Shown: one piece after another, positions 44,661 to 52,579 of the stretch
Layout: every line of letters starts with the position of its first letter
Numbering within the stretch: position 1 is the stretch's first letter
Made by a program: the position numbers and the translations under genes
The notes under the pieces: generated by a model
What the model saw: only the letters and a program-made list of their open reading frames with translations
Told to the model about the DNA's origin: nothing
Database searches by the model: none
DNA from: Pseudarthrobacter phenanthrenivorans
GTDB lineage: Bacteria > Actinomycetota > Actinomycetes > Actinomycetales > Micrococcaceae
Direction: 5' to 3'
Assembly: GCF_000813845.1 (NCBI RefSeq)
Contig: NZ_JWTB01000025.1
Coordinates: 1 to 64,000 of the forward strand
Length of the DNA: 64,000 nt

Positions 44661-45125
44661 ATGGACTCGCAAAACGTGCCGATCGAAAAACTGTCCTTTG
44701 ACGACTGCTGGGAACTCCTCGCCGACGATATCGTGGGCAGGCTCGCCATCGTCGTGGACGGCCATCCCGAGATCTTCCCCGTCAACTACGTGGTCCATCG
44801 GCGCAGCATCGCATTCCGAACGGCGCCGGGATCCAAGCTTTGGGGAGCCGCAATGGAACGGGCCGCGGCACTGGAGATCGACGGGTACGATCCCGCCACC
44901 GAAGTGGCGTGGAGCGTGGTGGCACGGGGCGACACGGAGATCATCGAGGACCAGGCGGAAAAGGACGCGGTGGACAACCTTGGACTGGAGCCCTGGCAGC
45001 CCGGCGAAAAGGCCCATTACGTGCGGCTCAACGCCAAGGCGCTGACCGGCCGCCGGTTCAAGGTCAACCGGCCGGACGTCTGGAACACCCGGGCCCAGGA
45101 CCGGCGGCGGGCGACGTTCGAGTAG
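44661..45125 (+). CDS. Pyridoxamine 5'-phosphate oxidase-like FMN/F420 split-barrel protein
   Basis: A 154-residue split-barrel protein with the pattern CWELLADDIVGRLAIVVDGHPEIFPVNYVV, then IAFRTAPGSKLWGAAM, typical of the small PNPOx-like family that binds FMN or F420. Its substrate is unknown. ATG 44661 has TAAGGT seven nt upstream and no ribosome site, again suggesting a leaderless transcript. Confidence 0.82.
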   Translation: MDSQNVPIEKLSFDDCWELLADDIVGRLAIVVDGHPEIFPVNYVVHRRSIAFRTAPGSKLWGAAMERAAALEIDGYDPATEVAWSVVARGDTEIIEDQAEKDAVDNLGLEPWQPGEKAHYVRLNAKALTGRRFKVNRPDVWNTRAQDRRRATFE

Positions 45126-45163
45126 ATCGTGGCGCCGGCCCGGACATGGACCGTCCGCTGCCG

Positions 45164-45871
45164 TCAGGCGCGGGAGGCCTGCCGGGTCAGCTGTGCTTCC
45201 AGGCCGGACAGCAGGATGGTCAGGCCCTGGTCGAGCTCCAGGGCGCCGTCGTACTCCGCGAGCGCCGGTGCCAGCGTGCGGAGCCTGGGGAACTCCTTGG
45301 CCGGCAGGCGGTGCAGCCCCAGGCGCAGCAGCACCTCGTTCTCCTCCGGGTCCACCACGTACTCCTGGAGTTCGTTCAGGATGTGCCCGTACAGGAAGCC
45401 GTAATACGCCCGGTACACGTGAAGCGCATCTGACGGTTCGAATCCCGCCGCCGCGAGCAGGGTCAGAATCTGCTCCAGGGGCCGCAGCGTGCCCAGCGGG
45501 CGCAAACCCAAGGGCGTGGAAAGCGGACGGGTGACCAGCAGCGGCACCACATTGGGGTGCTTCAGCGCCAGCTGGCGGAGGTTGTGGGCGATGTTCCGCA
45601 GCTGCGCCTTCCAGTCCGGATCCTCCGGGTGGATGGTGAGCTGGTTCAGCACCAGCTCGGACACGCCGTCCAGCAGGGCAGCGCGGTTTTCGGCGTAGCG
45701 GTAGAGGCTCATGGGATCCCGGCCGAGTTCCGTGCCCAGGCGGCGCATGGTCAGCGCATCCAGTCCTTCGGCGTCCACGATTTCCAGGGCTTTTGCCAGC
45801 ACCACGTCCCGGCTCAGCCTCGCCTTGCCGCTGACTGGTGTGTCGGTTTTTGGGGAAGCCATGGTGTCCAT
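45164..45871 (-). CDS. TetR-family regulator with TetR-class C-terminal domain
   Basis: A 235-residue repressor. The helix-turn-helix is LTMRRLGTELGRDPMSLYRYAENRAALL near residues 40-68, and the C-terminal half fits the TetR_C class of tetracycline-type repressors. ATG 45871 was chosen; ATG 45862 is also possible. Immediately upstream are two adjoining palindromes with GTCTAC/GTAGAC half-sites, the expected operator type, so it is likely autoregulated. No obvious efflux pump is adjacent; the neighbour on the other side encodes an 84-residue unknown protein. Confidence 0.87.
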   Translation of the reverse strand: MDTMASPKTDTPVSGKARLSRDVVLAKALEIVDAEGLDALTMRRLGTELGRDPMSLYRYAENRAALLDGVSELVLNQLTIHPEDPDWKAQLRNIAHNLRQLALKHPNVVPLLVTRPLSTPLGLRPLGTLRPLEQILTLLAAAGFEPSDALHVYRAYYGFLYGHILNELQEYVVDPEENEVLLRLGLHRLPAKEFPRLRTLAPALAEYDGALELDQGLTILLSGLEAQLTRQASRA

Positions 45872-45921
45872 CCTGAATGCCGGCGGGTCACGCAACCAGT
45901 TACTCCAGTCGCTTGCCGTAT

Positions 45922-45954
45922 CTGTAGTCTACAGGTAAAGTCTACAGCGTAGAC
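45922..45954. promoter_or_regulatory. Adjoining TetR operators, CTGTAG-T-CTACAG and GTCTAC-AGC-GTAGAC
   Basis: The first palindrome is at 45922-45934 and the second at 45940-45954, both perfect and sharing the CTACAG/GTCTAC half-site. They lie 51 nt upstream of the TetR gene and probably cover its promoter. Confidence 0.75.
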
Positions 45955-46088
45955 ACGCGGTGAGAGCGTCCCTGTTCCGTCCATGTGGACGGCAGGGTGT
46001 TTATGAACCGCCGTCCGCGTGCAGGACGGCGGGATTACGCTGCTGTAGCCGAACGGTGGCACCGAGCACTGAGCGAAGGGAAGCCGCA

Positions 46089-46343
46089 ATGGCACATTCG
46101 CAGTTCGACATCTTCCTGCAGGAAGCCACCCACTTTGACCAGGTCTCGGGCTCCAGCCTGGACCGCGACCGCCTCTACGGGCTCTACACCAGCTGGTGCT
46201 TTATCAACCAGCAGGCACCCGGCACGGAATCGAGTTTCTGGGCAGCCATGAAGCACAAGGTTTCACCGCGCCGCAACGGTCTCCGGATGAAGGGTCCCGC
46301 GGCGGCCGACTACATCCTGAGCAGCTACCCGCGGCTGGCCTGA
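46089..46343 (+). CDS. Small conserved-looking protein, function unknown
   Basis: An 84-residue protein starting at ATG 46089, five nt after AGGGAAG. The sequence is well structured rather than low-complexity, with aromatic residues and a single Cys (FDIFLQEATHFDQVSG, RLYGLYTSWCFINQQ, SSFWAAMKHKVSPRRNGLRM). The layout resembles a small winged-helix fold such as those at primase C-termini, but this is only an impression. It is followed by a textbook terminator, so it is a real transcription unit. Confidence 0.72.
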   Translation: MAHSQFDIFLQEATHFDQVSGSSLDRDRLYGLYTSWCFINQQAPGTESSFWAAMKHKVSPRRNGLRMKGPAAADYILSSYPRLA

Positions 46344-46390
46344 TACTCCGGCCAAATCCGTAGGGACTCCGGCGGAGCCGGACCACGATT

Positions 46391-46425
46391 AAATGCTGTG
46401 GCACGGGCGTGCCACAGCATTTTTT
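46391..46425 (+). terminator. Rho-independent terminator after the 84-residue gene
   Basis: AAATGCTGTGGCAC and GTGCCACAGCATTT form a perfect 14-bp stem with a GGGC loop, running into a T-tract. It is the cleanest intrinsic terminator in the window; it may also serve the convergent opgC-like gene. Confidence 0.92.
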
Positions 46426-46464
46426 GTGCCCTGACGGCGGGGACCCACGTCCTGCAGACCGGCC

Positions 46465-48960
46465 TCAGGTGGGGATGATGCGGAAGAGGAACCTGGTGCG
46501 CACCATCACCCAGAGCAGCCCCAGGACCACGGCATAGGCAGCCGTGTTCAGGGCGATGCTTTGCTGCTGCAGGGCCGGAATATTGGCCACGACGGCGATG
46601 AGCACCACGTGCATGATGAACACGTAGAGCGTGGCCCGGCCCAGCGGGATCAGGAACCAGCCCAGGGCCCGCTGCACCGGCTTCCAGTAGGCGCTGAGGA
46701 AGGCATAGGCGGCCACCACCAGGACCAGGACGTTGAGCAGGCGGCCCGGGGCCAGGTAGGTCCGGCCGAAGAGTGCGTCATACATGGCCCGGTACGCGGC
46801 ATCCGGGATCAGCGCCAGGCGAACGTCGTAGTTGTTGGAGAGGTACGGGTTGCCCCAGGACAGGAAGGCCAGCGCGAAGGCTGCCACGGTGCAGGCAACC
46901 ACCACCCAGATGTGCCTGGTCAGCCAGGCCACGATGCTGCGCCGGTGGTATCCGGCCACCATCCCGACAACGAACAGCACCTGCCACACCAGCAACGGGA
47001 AGGAGTCCTCGAACTGCGAGGGCAGGATCCTGAACCTGGTCACGTTGCCCACGGCGTACACGGCAAGGGTCACCAGAAGCACCCAGGCGGCTTTGCCGCG
47101 GTTCAAGGCGGCAAGGATCAGCGGACTGACAAGCAGCAGGACCACGTAAAGGCCCATGACGTTGAACTGCCAGGGCCCGAACTGCAGCAGCACGATGGCC
47201 GGCAGCACCTGCGGGGGCACGGGGAACTGGAACAGCGAGGACATGCCGGCATACAGGTCGTACGTGCGCCCCGCCCCTGTGTGCCCGGCGCCCCCGGTTC
47301 CCTGGTCCACGAAGGTGGTCAGGGCTTCGGTGTTGAAGAACGGAAGCAGGGACAGCAGGAAGACGCCGACCAGGACGGCCAGTGCCGTGACGTAGAGCTT
47401 TCCGGCGCGGCGCGAGGTGAGGTCCACCACCTGGCCGAAGTCCTCCTTGGCTTTGGGCCCGTACACCATGCCCACCACCAGTCCGGAGAACAGGACAAAA
47501 AGCTCAGCGCCGGAGACGAAACCCACGGCCTCCTGCGTAAGCAGCTGGAACAGCGAGGCCATGCCAAGGTGGTTGACCACCACGAAGACGATGGCCATGC
47601 CGCGCAGCAGGTCAACCCTCGAGTCCCTGCTGGAGGGGTCCTGGTAGCTCCAGGCAGTCGCCGCGCTGATCCGTCGCGGTATCTGCCATAGAGCCACCAG
47701 GAGGATGGCCATGGCGGCAGCAACACTCCAGGCCGCCGCGCCGGACAGGGTGCTGGCACGGACGTAGGTGCTTCCGGACGCCACATCGGTGACCGGGCCG
47801 GTGACGATGGGGGAAGACTTCAGCCTGTCCAGTGCTGCTTTGGCGATCTCCGGGCTCCCCGTGAGCAGCCAGCTGATGCTTGCCACCCCCGTATCCCTGG
47901 TGCTGGTCCGTTCGTCCCATACGACGGCCGCCGTCGTGGCGAAGTCAGGGGAGGTGGCAGTCCCCACCACCTGGTCCCACCAGCCGGCCTTGATGTCGGA
48001 CTCTGCCGCGCCGCCGGCTGCAGGGCTGTAAAAGGCGGATGTCTGGAGGAGGAAGGGCTTGCCGTGCCGCTGTGAGTAGGTGCCGTAGAAGTTCTCGCCG
48101 CCGGACGCGGTGAGCATGTCCTTCAGTTCATCGGTTCGGGGAGCCGTGTTGACGGCCGTCCCGCCGGCGGTGTCGTCGTGGTAGGCGGCCAGGCCCACCC
48201 AGTCCACGGCGTCATCCCCGGGATAGTAGGGGGCGTAGGCGCTGTCGCGCCCATCCCAGGTTCCATCACCGTTGGTGTCCAGGAGCGAAAACCCTTCACT
48301 TCCCGGCTGCGGGGCACTCCGGTTCCTGTCAAAGGGGTAGTCCTTGCCCAGGTAAGGGGCCCACACCATGGTGGCCCGGCCGCCGTCGTACTTCCTGAAA
48401 GCTGCCGTTACGGCCTGGAAGGCCTTGCGGTAGGTGGCTGGCTGCTGCCCCCAGGCCACCCAGCTTGCGTTCATGTCGGGGGCAAAGCGGATCATCAGCT
48501 GCCCCTTGAAGCCGGAGGCCAGGTCGCGTACCTGCTGCGCGAAGGCCTCGGCCTCCTGGGCACCGAGCTGGTCCAGCGGCACCGACGGCCTCACGGTGAG
48601 CAGCGCATGGGCGCCCCTGCCCGCCGCCTGCTGCAGGAATCCGTCGAGATCGTTCCGTTCCGCCTCGCGGTACGGCATGGTGATGTCGTGGCCGAAAACC
48701 GCGGGGTCGGCGCCCAGCCGGTCACTGAAACCGGCAGCGGTGTCCTCGCCCCATTCGAGCACCACGCCCAGCCAAGGTTTTCCCGGGTCCGGGGCGGCTG
48801 CTGCGGACTGGGCGGCACCTGCTTGGGCTGCACTGGCCTGGGCGGCACTGGCCGGGCCGACCAGGGCCAGCAGGCTGATCAGGAGCCCGGCCACCACGGC
48901 GGCGACGGAACGTGGACGGCTGCGGCGGACCGCTTGGTGGTGCGACGTGTTTCCCCGCAT
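46465..48960 (-). CDS. OpgC-like membrane acyltransferase fused to a secreted GH26-like domain
   Basis: An 831-residue protein. Residues 1-40 are a signal peptide ending in ASAA. Residues 60-385 resemble a GH26 (mannanase-type) barrel (LMIRFAPDMNASWVAWGQ, DDAVDWVGLAAY). The GH26 catalytic glutamates appear replaced: D162 stands in the HEMN-like position, and Q306-T307 in GKPFLLQTSAF where KPxxxxE is expected. An EF-hand-like loop lies at 228-239 (DTNGDGTWDGRD). After a helix at about 408-430, residues 445-825 form an OpgC domain (RVDLLRGMAIVFVVVNHLG, about ten helices), a family that acylates periplasmic glucans. A cell-surface glycan acyltransferase guided by a glycan-binding domain is the likely role. 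Confidence 0.8.
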   Translation of the reverse strand: MRGNTSHHQAVRRSRPRSVAAVVAGLLISLLALVGPASAAQASAAQAGAAQSAAAAPDPGKPWLGVVLEWGEDTAAGFSDRLGADPAVFGHDITMPYREAERNDLDGFLQQAAGRGAHALLTVRPSVPLDQLGAQEAEAFAQQVRDLASGFKGQLMIRFAPDMNASWVAWGQQPATYRKAFQAVTAAFRKYDGGRATMVWAPYLGKDYPFDRNRSAPQPGSEGFSLLDTNGDGTWDGRDSAYAPYYPGDDAVDWVGLAAYHDDTAGGTAVNTAPRTDELKDMLTASGGENFYGTYSQRHGKPFLLQTSAFYSPAAGGAAESDIKAGWWDQVVGTATSPDFATTAAVVWDERTSTRDTGVASISWLLTGSPEIAKAALDRLKSSPIVTGPVTDVASGSTYVRASTLSGAAAWSVAAAMAILLVALWQIPRRISAATAWSYQDPSSRDSRVDLLRGMAIVFVVVNHLGMASLFQLLTQEAVGFVSGAELFVLFSGLVVGMVYGPKAKEDFGQVVDLTSRRAGKLYVTALAVLVGVFLLSLLPFFNTEALTTFVDQGTGGAGHTGAGRTYDLYAGMSSLFQFPVPPQVLPAIVLLQFGPWQFNVMGLYVVLLLVSPLILAALNRGKAAWVLLVTLAVYAVGNVTRFRILPSQFEDSFPLLVWQVLFVVGMVAGYHRRSIVAWLTRHIWVVVACTVAAFALAFLSWGNPYLSNNYDVRLALIPDAAYRAMYDALFGRTYLAPGRLLNVLVLVVAAYAFLSAYWKPVQRALGWFLIPLGRATLYVFIMHVVLIAVVANIPALQQQSIALNTAAYAVVLGLLWVMVRTRFLFRIIPT

Positions 48961-49103
48961 GCTGACAAGACCCCCCCGGCACTCATTGCTCTGACGTCGG
49001 GGCGGCGCCCCACGGTAAGAACCCTATCGCCTCGGGTGGCTGCTGAATTACGGAACATGACGACGGCGGCGATGCGCGTTTTCGCGGCAGGTGTTACGTT
49101 TTT

Positions 49104-49200
49104 GGGGAGTAATGAGTACCGGTGTGAAGCCCTGACTGGCCGGTCGGCAACCCTCCCTTTCGCGGCGGGGTGCCTCAGGTGAATACTCGGCATATCGACC
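49104..49200 (+). ncRNA. SAM-IV-like riboswitch
   Basis: The region has the conserved SAM-IV pattern: ATGAGTACC after the closing stem, GTGAAGCCC, GGTCGGCAACCCTCC, then GCGGCGGGGTGCC and CAGGTGAA. The P1 stem pairs GAGTA (49107-49111) with TACTC (49184-49188). It lies 36 nt before a DUF1737-rhodanese-metZ operon, the expected class of target. It probably shuts off methionine synthesis when S-adenosylmethionine is abundant. A pseudoknot partner may extend the element a few bases further. Confidence 0.85.
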
Positions 49201-49236
49201 GACTCGAGCTGCAAGCGTGAAAGAAGGAGATCCGTC

Positions 49237-49512
49237 ATGTCTGACGCACCTGCCCCCGACGAGAGACTGTCCTACCGCCTCATCAGCGGCCCGGACAACC
49301 GTGAATTCTGTGAGCGGATCTCCAACGCCCTGGCCGAAGGCTACGTGCTGCACGGCAGCCCGGCGGCAACCTTCAACGGCACCAGCGTGATCGTGGCGCA
49401 GGCGATCGTCCTTCCGGCAGCCATCGCTTCCGCGGACGCCGCCGTGGCTACCGCCGTGGACCAGCTCGACGCCGGCGGGGACCTCGAATTCGACGGCGAG
49501 GGCCACGCATGA
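49237..49512 (+). CDS. DUF1737 domain protein
   Basis: A 91-residue protein whose core (YRLISGPDNREFCERISNAL, then EGYVLHGSPAATFNG and VIVAQAI) is a DUF1737 domain. The fold is small and its function unknown. ATG 49237 follows AAGGAG. It is the first gene after the SAM riboswitch, and its stop overlaps the rhodanese start (ATGA), so it is under SAM control and coupled to sulfur metabolism. The C-terminal 30 residues are Ala/Asp-rich. Confidence 0.85.
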   Translation: MSDAPAPDERLSYRLISGPDNREFCERISNALAEGYVLHGSPAATFNGTSVIVAQAIVLPAAIASADAAVATAVDQLDAGGDLEFDGEGHA

Positions 49513-49919
49513 GCTACGCAGGAGACCTGACCCCCGAGGAAGCCTGGGCCAAGCTGGAGCAGGGCGCCATCCTGGTGGACGTGCGCACGGAGGGCGAATG
49601 GGCCCACATCGGCATCCCGGACACCAAGGCCACGGACAACGATCCCCTGTTCATCCCGTGGACCTTCCCCGGCGGCATTCCCAACCCGCGCTTCGTCCAG
49701 GACCTCAAGGAACAGGCGCCGGAAGACCCGGCCGCGGAGCTGGTATTCCTGTGCCGCTCCGGCCAGCGCTCCATTGCCGCCGCCACCGCCGCCACCCAGG
49801 CCGGCTTCACGTCCTACAACGTGCTGGAAGGCTTCGAAGGCGAACCGGACCGTTACGGCGAACGCACCGTCAATGGCTGGAAGAACCGCGGCCTGCCCAC
49901 CAACCTCGGAAAGAACTAA
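49509..49919 (+). CDS. Rhodanese-like sulfurtransferase
   Basis: A 136-residue single-domain rhodanese with the active-site loop LCRSGQRSIAAA (Cys82) and the N-terminal signature ILVDVRTEGEWAHIGIP. It carries persulfide sulfur. In an operon with MetZ and behind a SAM riboswitch, it may deliver or scavenge sulfide for direct sulfhydrylation of O-succinylhomoserine. That link is inference from context; the fold and catalytic Cys are seen directly. Confidence 0.93.
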   Translation: MSYAGDLTPEEAWAKLEQGAILVDVRTEGEWAHIGIPDTKATDNDPLFIPWTFPGGIPNPRFVQDLKEQAPEDPAAELVFLCRSGQRSIAAATAATQAGFTSYNVLEGFEGEPDRYGERTVNGWKNRGLPTNLGKN

Positions 49920-51128
49920 GTGAGCTTCAACCAAGACGCCCCCGGCTGGAACCCCGACACGCAGGCCGTCCGCGGCGGCCTTGACCGCACAAACTTCCAG
50001 GAAACGTCCGAGGCCATCTTCCTGAATTCAGGCTTCGTCTACGAGTCCGCCGCTGCAGCCGAACGCGCCTTCACCGGCGAGGACGAGCGCTTTGTCTACT
50101 CGCGCTACGGCAACCCGTCGGTGGCCACGTTCCAGGAGCGGCTCAGGCTGCTGGAAGGCACCGAAGCATGCTTCGCGACGGCGTCGGGCATGTCCGCGGT
50201 GTTCACCGCCCTGGGTGCCCTGCTGGCTGCCGGCGACCGCGTGGTGGCCGCCCGCTCACTGTTCGGCTCCTGCTTCGTGATCCTGAACGAGATCCTGCCG
50301 CGGTGGGGCGTGGAGACCGTCTTCGTGGACGGACCCGACCTGGACCAGTGGCGGGAGGCGCTCTCCACGCCCACCACCGCCGTCTTCTTCGAATCCCCGT
50401 CCAACCCCATGCAGGAGATCGTGGACATCGCCGCCGTCAGCGAACTGGCGCACGCGGCCGGTGCAACGGTGGTGGCGGACAACGTCTTTGCCACTCCCCT
50501 GCTCCAGCGCTGCGGCGACCTCGGTGCCGACGTCATCGTCTACTCCGGCACCAAGCACATCGACGGGCAGGGCAGGGTGATGGGCGGCGCCATCCTGGGC
50601 ACCAAGGAGTTCATCGACGGCCCCGTGAAGCAGCTGATGCGCCACACCGGCCCCGCACTTTCGGCGTTCAACGCCTGGGTCCTGACCAAGGGCCTGGAAA
50701 CCATGGGCCTGCGGGTCAACCACTCCTCGGCCACTGCCCTGCGGCTGGCGGAGTGGCTGGAGGAACAGCCCGCCGTGAGCTGGGTGAAGTACCCGCTGCT
50801 GAGGTCGCACCCGCAGTATGCCCTGGCGGCGAAGCAGATGAGCGCCGGCGGCACGGTGCTCACGCTGGAGCTGGCTCCTTCCGCGGGGCGCTCGGCGAAG
50901 GAAGCGGCGTTCGCGCTCCTGGACGGGCTGCGCATCATCGACATCTCCAACAACCTGGGCGACGCCAAGTCACTGATCACCCACCCCGCCACCACGACGC
51001 ACCGCGCCATGGGGCCTGAAGGGCGGGCGGCCATCGGGCTTAGTGACGGCGTGGTCAGGCTGTCCGTGGGGCTGGAGGATCCGGAAGACCTTATCCGCGA
51101 CCTGGAACAGGCACTGAAGCAGATCTAG
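49920..51128 (+). CDS. metZ: O-succinylhomoserine sulfhydrylase
   Basis: PLP enzyme of the Cys/Met metabolism family, 402 residues, making homocysteine directly from O-succinyl- (or O-acetyl-) homoserine and sulfide. The PLP lysine is in VIVYSGTKHIDGQGR, with upstream YSRYGNPSVATFQERL and SNPMQEIVDIAAV. The N-terminus (NPDTQAVRGGLDRTNFQETSEAIFL, in part) is typical of MetZ rather than MetB. GTG 49920 begins immediately after the rhodanese stop. A SAM-IV-like riboswitch precedes the operon. Acyl-donor specificity cannot be decided here. Confidence 0.92.
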   Translation: MSFNQDAPGWNPDTQAVRGGLDRTNFQETSEAIFLNSGFVYESAAAAERAFTGEDERFVYSRYGNPSVATFQERLRLLEGTEACFATASGMSAVFTALGALLAAGDRVVAARSLFGSCFVILNEILPRWGVETVFVDGPDLDQWREALSTPTTAVFFESPSNPMQEIVDIAAVSELAHAAGATVVADNVFATPLLQRCGDLGADVIVYSGTKHIDGQGRVMGGAILGTKEFIDGPVKQLMRHTGPALSAFNAWVLTKGLETMGLRVNHSSATALRLAEWLEEQPAVSWVKYPLLRSHPQYALAAKQMSAGGTVLTLELAPSAGRSAKEAAFALLDGLRIIDISNNLGDAKSLITHPATTTHRAMGPEGRAAIGLSDGVVRLSVGLEDPEDLIRDLEQALKQI

Positions 51129-51159
51129 CCGCGCGGTCCGCGGTCTCATGGCCCGGCGT

Positions 51160-51246
51160 TCCCCGACGCGCAGCCTTCTATCCGACGCGGGAATTCCTCT
51201 TCGCTGCCCGGATAGGGGCCGCGGAGAGGAATTGGCGCGTCGGGGA
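51160..51246. repeat. Palindromic element 3 between metZ and the YbdK-type gene
   Basis: TCCCCGACGCGC (51160-51171) pairs with GCGCGTCGGGGA (51235-51246), and AATTCCTCT (51192-51200) with AGAGGAATT (51225-51233). A competing pair, CTATCCG (51178) and CGGATAG (51209), carries the same GGATA-GGGG-CC core as elements 1 and 2 near dnaJ, so all three may be related. It could also act as a terminator for the two convergent genes. Confidence 0.7.
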
Positions 51247-51284
51247 TGAATCTGCGCAGCGGGAAACGCAGTTGCGCGGCCGTC

Positions 51285-52511
51285 TCAGGCCTGGCGCACC
51301 CTCAACAGCTCGGGTGTTGTCTCCACCTCTGACAGGTCCAGCGAACCGCGCATGGTCACGTGGACGGCCTGGCGGACCACGGCGCCGAACCCCATGTCCT
51401 CCGGCGGCGGCCCGGCGATGGCCTTGTCGCGTGCACGCCGCTGTTCAGCTGCCCCTGTCCCGCGGGCGATGATGTCCTCCACACCCTGCCGGGCCAGGGC
51501 CAGCTCGCCTTGTTCCTCCAGCACCGGCGCCAGGTAATCCACCAGCGACCGGACCACGTCCGCAGCGGGCGTGGGCCGGAAGTTTCCGAAGTCCAGCAGC
51601 TCGCCGCTGAGCCCTTCGCTGCTGGCCTGCCAGGACGCCATCCGCAGCAGGACCGTGGGCACGGGTGCCGGATCAACGTCCTCGCGCCACTCCCGGCTGG
51701 CGGATTCCACCAGCGCCCGGACCAGCACCGCAATCAGGGCTGCGTCCTCGGCCCGAAGGCAGACGTCCGCCACCCGCACCTCAACCGTGGGGTGGTTGCG
51801 GGACAGCCGGGCGTCGAAGTACAGCATGCCTTCATCGAGCATCACGCCGGTGTCCAGCAGCCGGGTCACCACCCGCCGATAGGCAGGATAGGTTCCGTAG
51901 ATGCCCGCCGGTCCGGCCGTCGGCCAGCGGTTCCAGGCCTGGGTGCGGTAGCTTTCGAATCCGGTGGGCACGCCGTTCCAGAACGGCGAATTGGCGCTCA
52001 AGGCCGTCAACACTGCCAGCTTGTCGCGGATCCGGTCCAGGACCGCCACGCCTTCCTCCGGCGACTCGATGTAGGTGTGGACGTGGAACCCGCAGGTCAG
52101 CTGCTCCTGGGCAGTAAGGCCGAAGCGTTCCAGCATCCTGGCGTAGCGCGGGTCCGGAGTGGTGTGGCTCGGTGATGCCACCGGCGAGGTTGCGAGCGCC
52201 GCGACCCGGGCCCCGTGCTTCCTGGCAGCCTGGTCCGCCAGCGCCCGGCCCGCGCGGATCTGTTCCAGCAGGCTGCCGTACTCGCGGCAGGGCCGGGTCT
52301 GGGTCTCGATCTGCTCAAGCTTCAGCTCGGCACTCAGGCCCATCTCGTCGTCGTAATCCGCCTGGTTTCCCGCGTGGTGGACGGTTGAATCCGGGGGGAG
52401 GTCATCCGCCGCCACGTGGTGTCCGGCCAGGAGGGCATCCGCCAGGGCGAGCGGCTCTCCGGACTCCGGATTAACGATCAGCAGCTCTTCCTCTACGCCG
52501 AATGTACGCAT
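51285..52511 (-). CDS. Carboxylate-amine ligase, YbdK/GCS2 family
   Basis: A 408-residue ATP-dependent ligase of the glutamate-cysteine ligase type 2 family. The N-terminus reads [20 protein letters not shown] with the metal-binding acidic cluster, followed by [28 protein letters not shown] (a histidine motif) and [19 protein letters not shown]. YbdK proteins have weak gamma-glutamylcysteine synthetase activity; actinobacteria normally use mycothiol, so the true substrate is uncertain. There is no obvious operon partner. Confidence 0.87.
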   Translation of the reverse strand: MRTFGVEEELLIVNPESGEPLALADALLAGHHVAADDLPPDSTVHHAGNQADYDDEMGLSAELKLEQIETQTRPCREYGSLLEQIRAGRALADQAARKHGARVAALATSPVASPSHTTPDPRYARMLERFGLTAQEQLTCGFHVHTYIESPEEGVAVLDRIRDKLAVLTALSANSPFWNGVPTGFESYRTQAWNRWPTAGPAGIYGTYPAYRRVVTRLLDTGVMLDEGMLYFDARLSRNHPTVEVRVADVCLRAEDAALIAVLVRALVESASREWREDVDPAPVPTVLLRMASWQASSEGLSGELLDFGNFRPTPAADVVRSLVDYLAPVLEEQGELALARQGVEDIIARGTGAAEQRRARDKAIAGPPPEDMGFGAVVRQAVHVTMRGSLDLSEVETTPELLRVRQA

Positions 52512-52579
52512 ACGAACATTCTGCTGCAGCAGCGGGTCATTGGAACTGTGGCCCGCCGTTCATGACGAAGCGTGAATGC

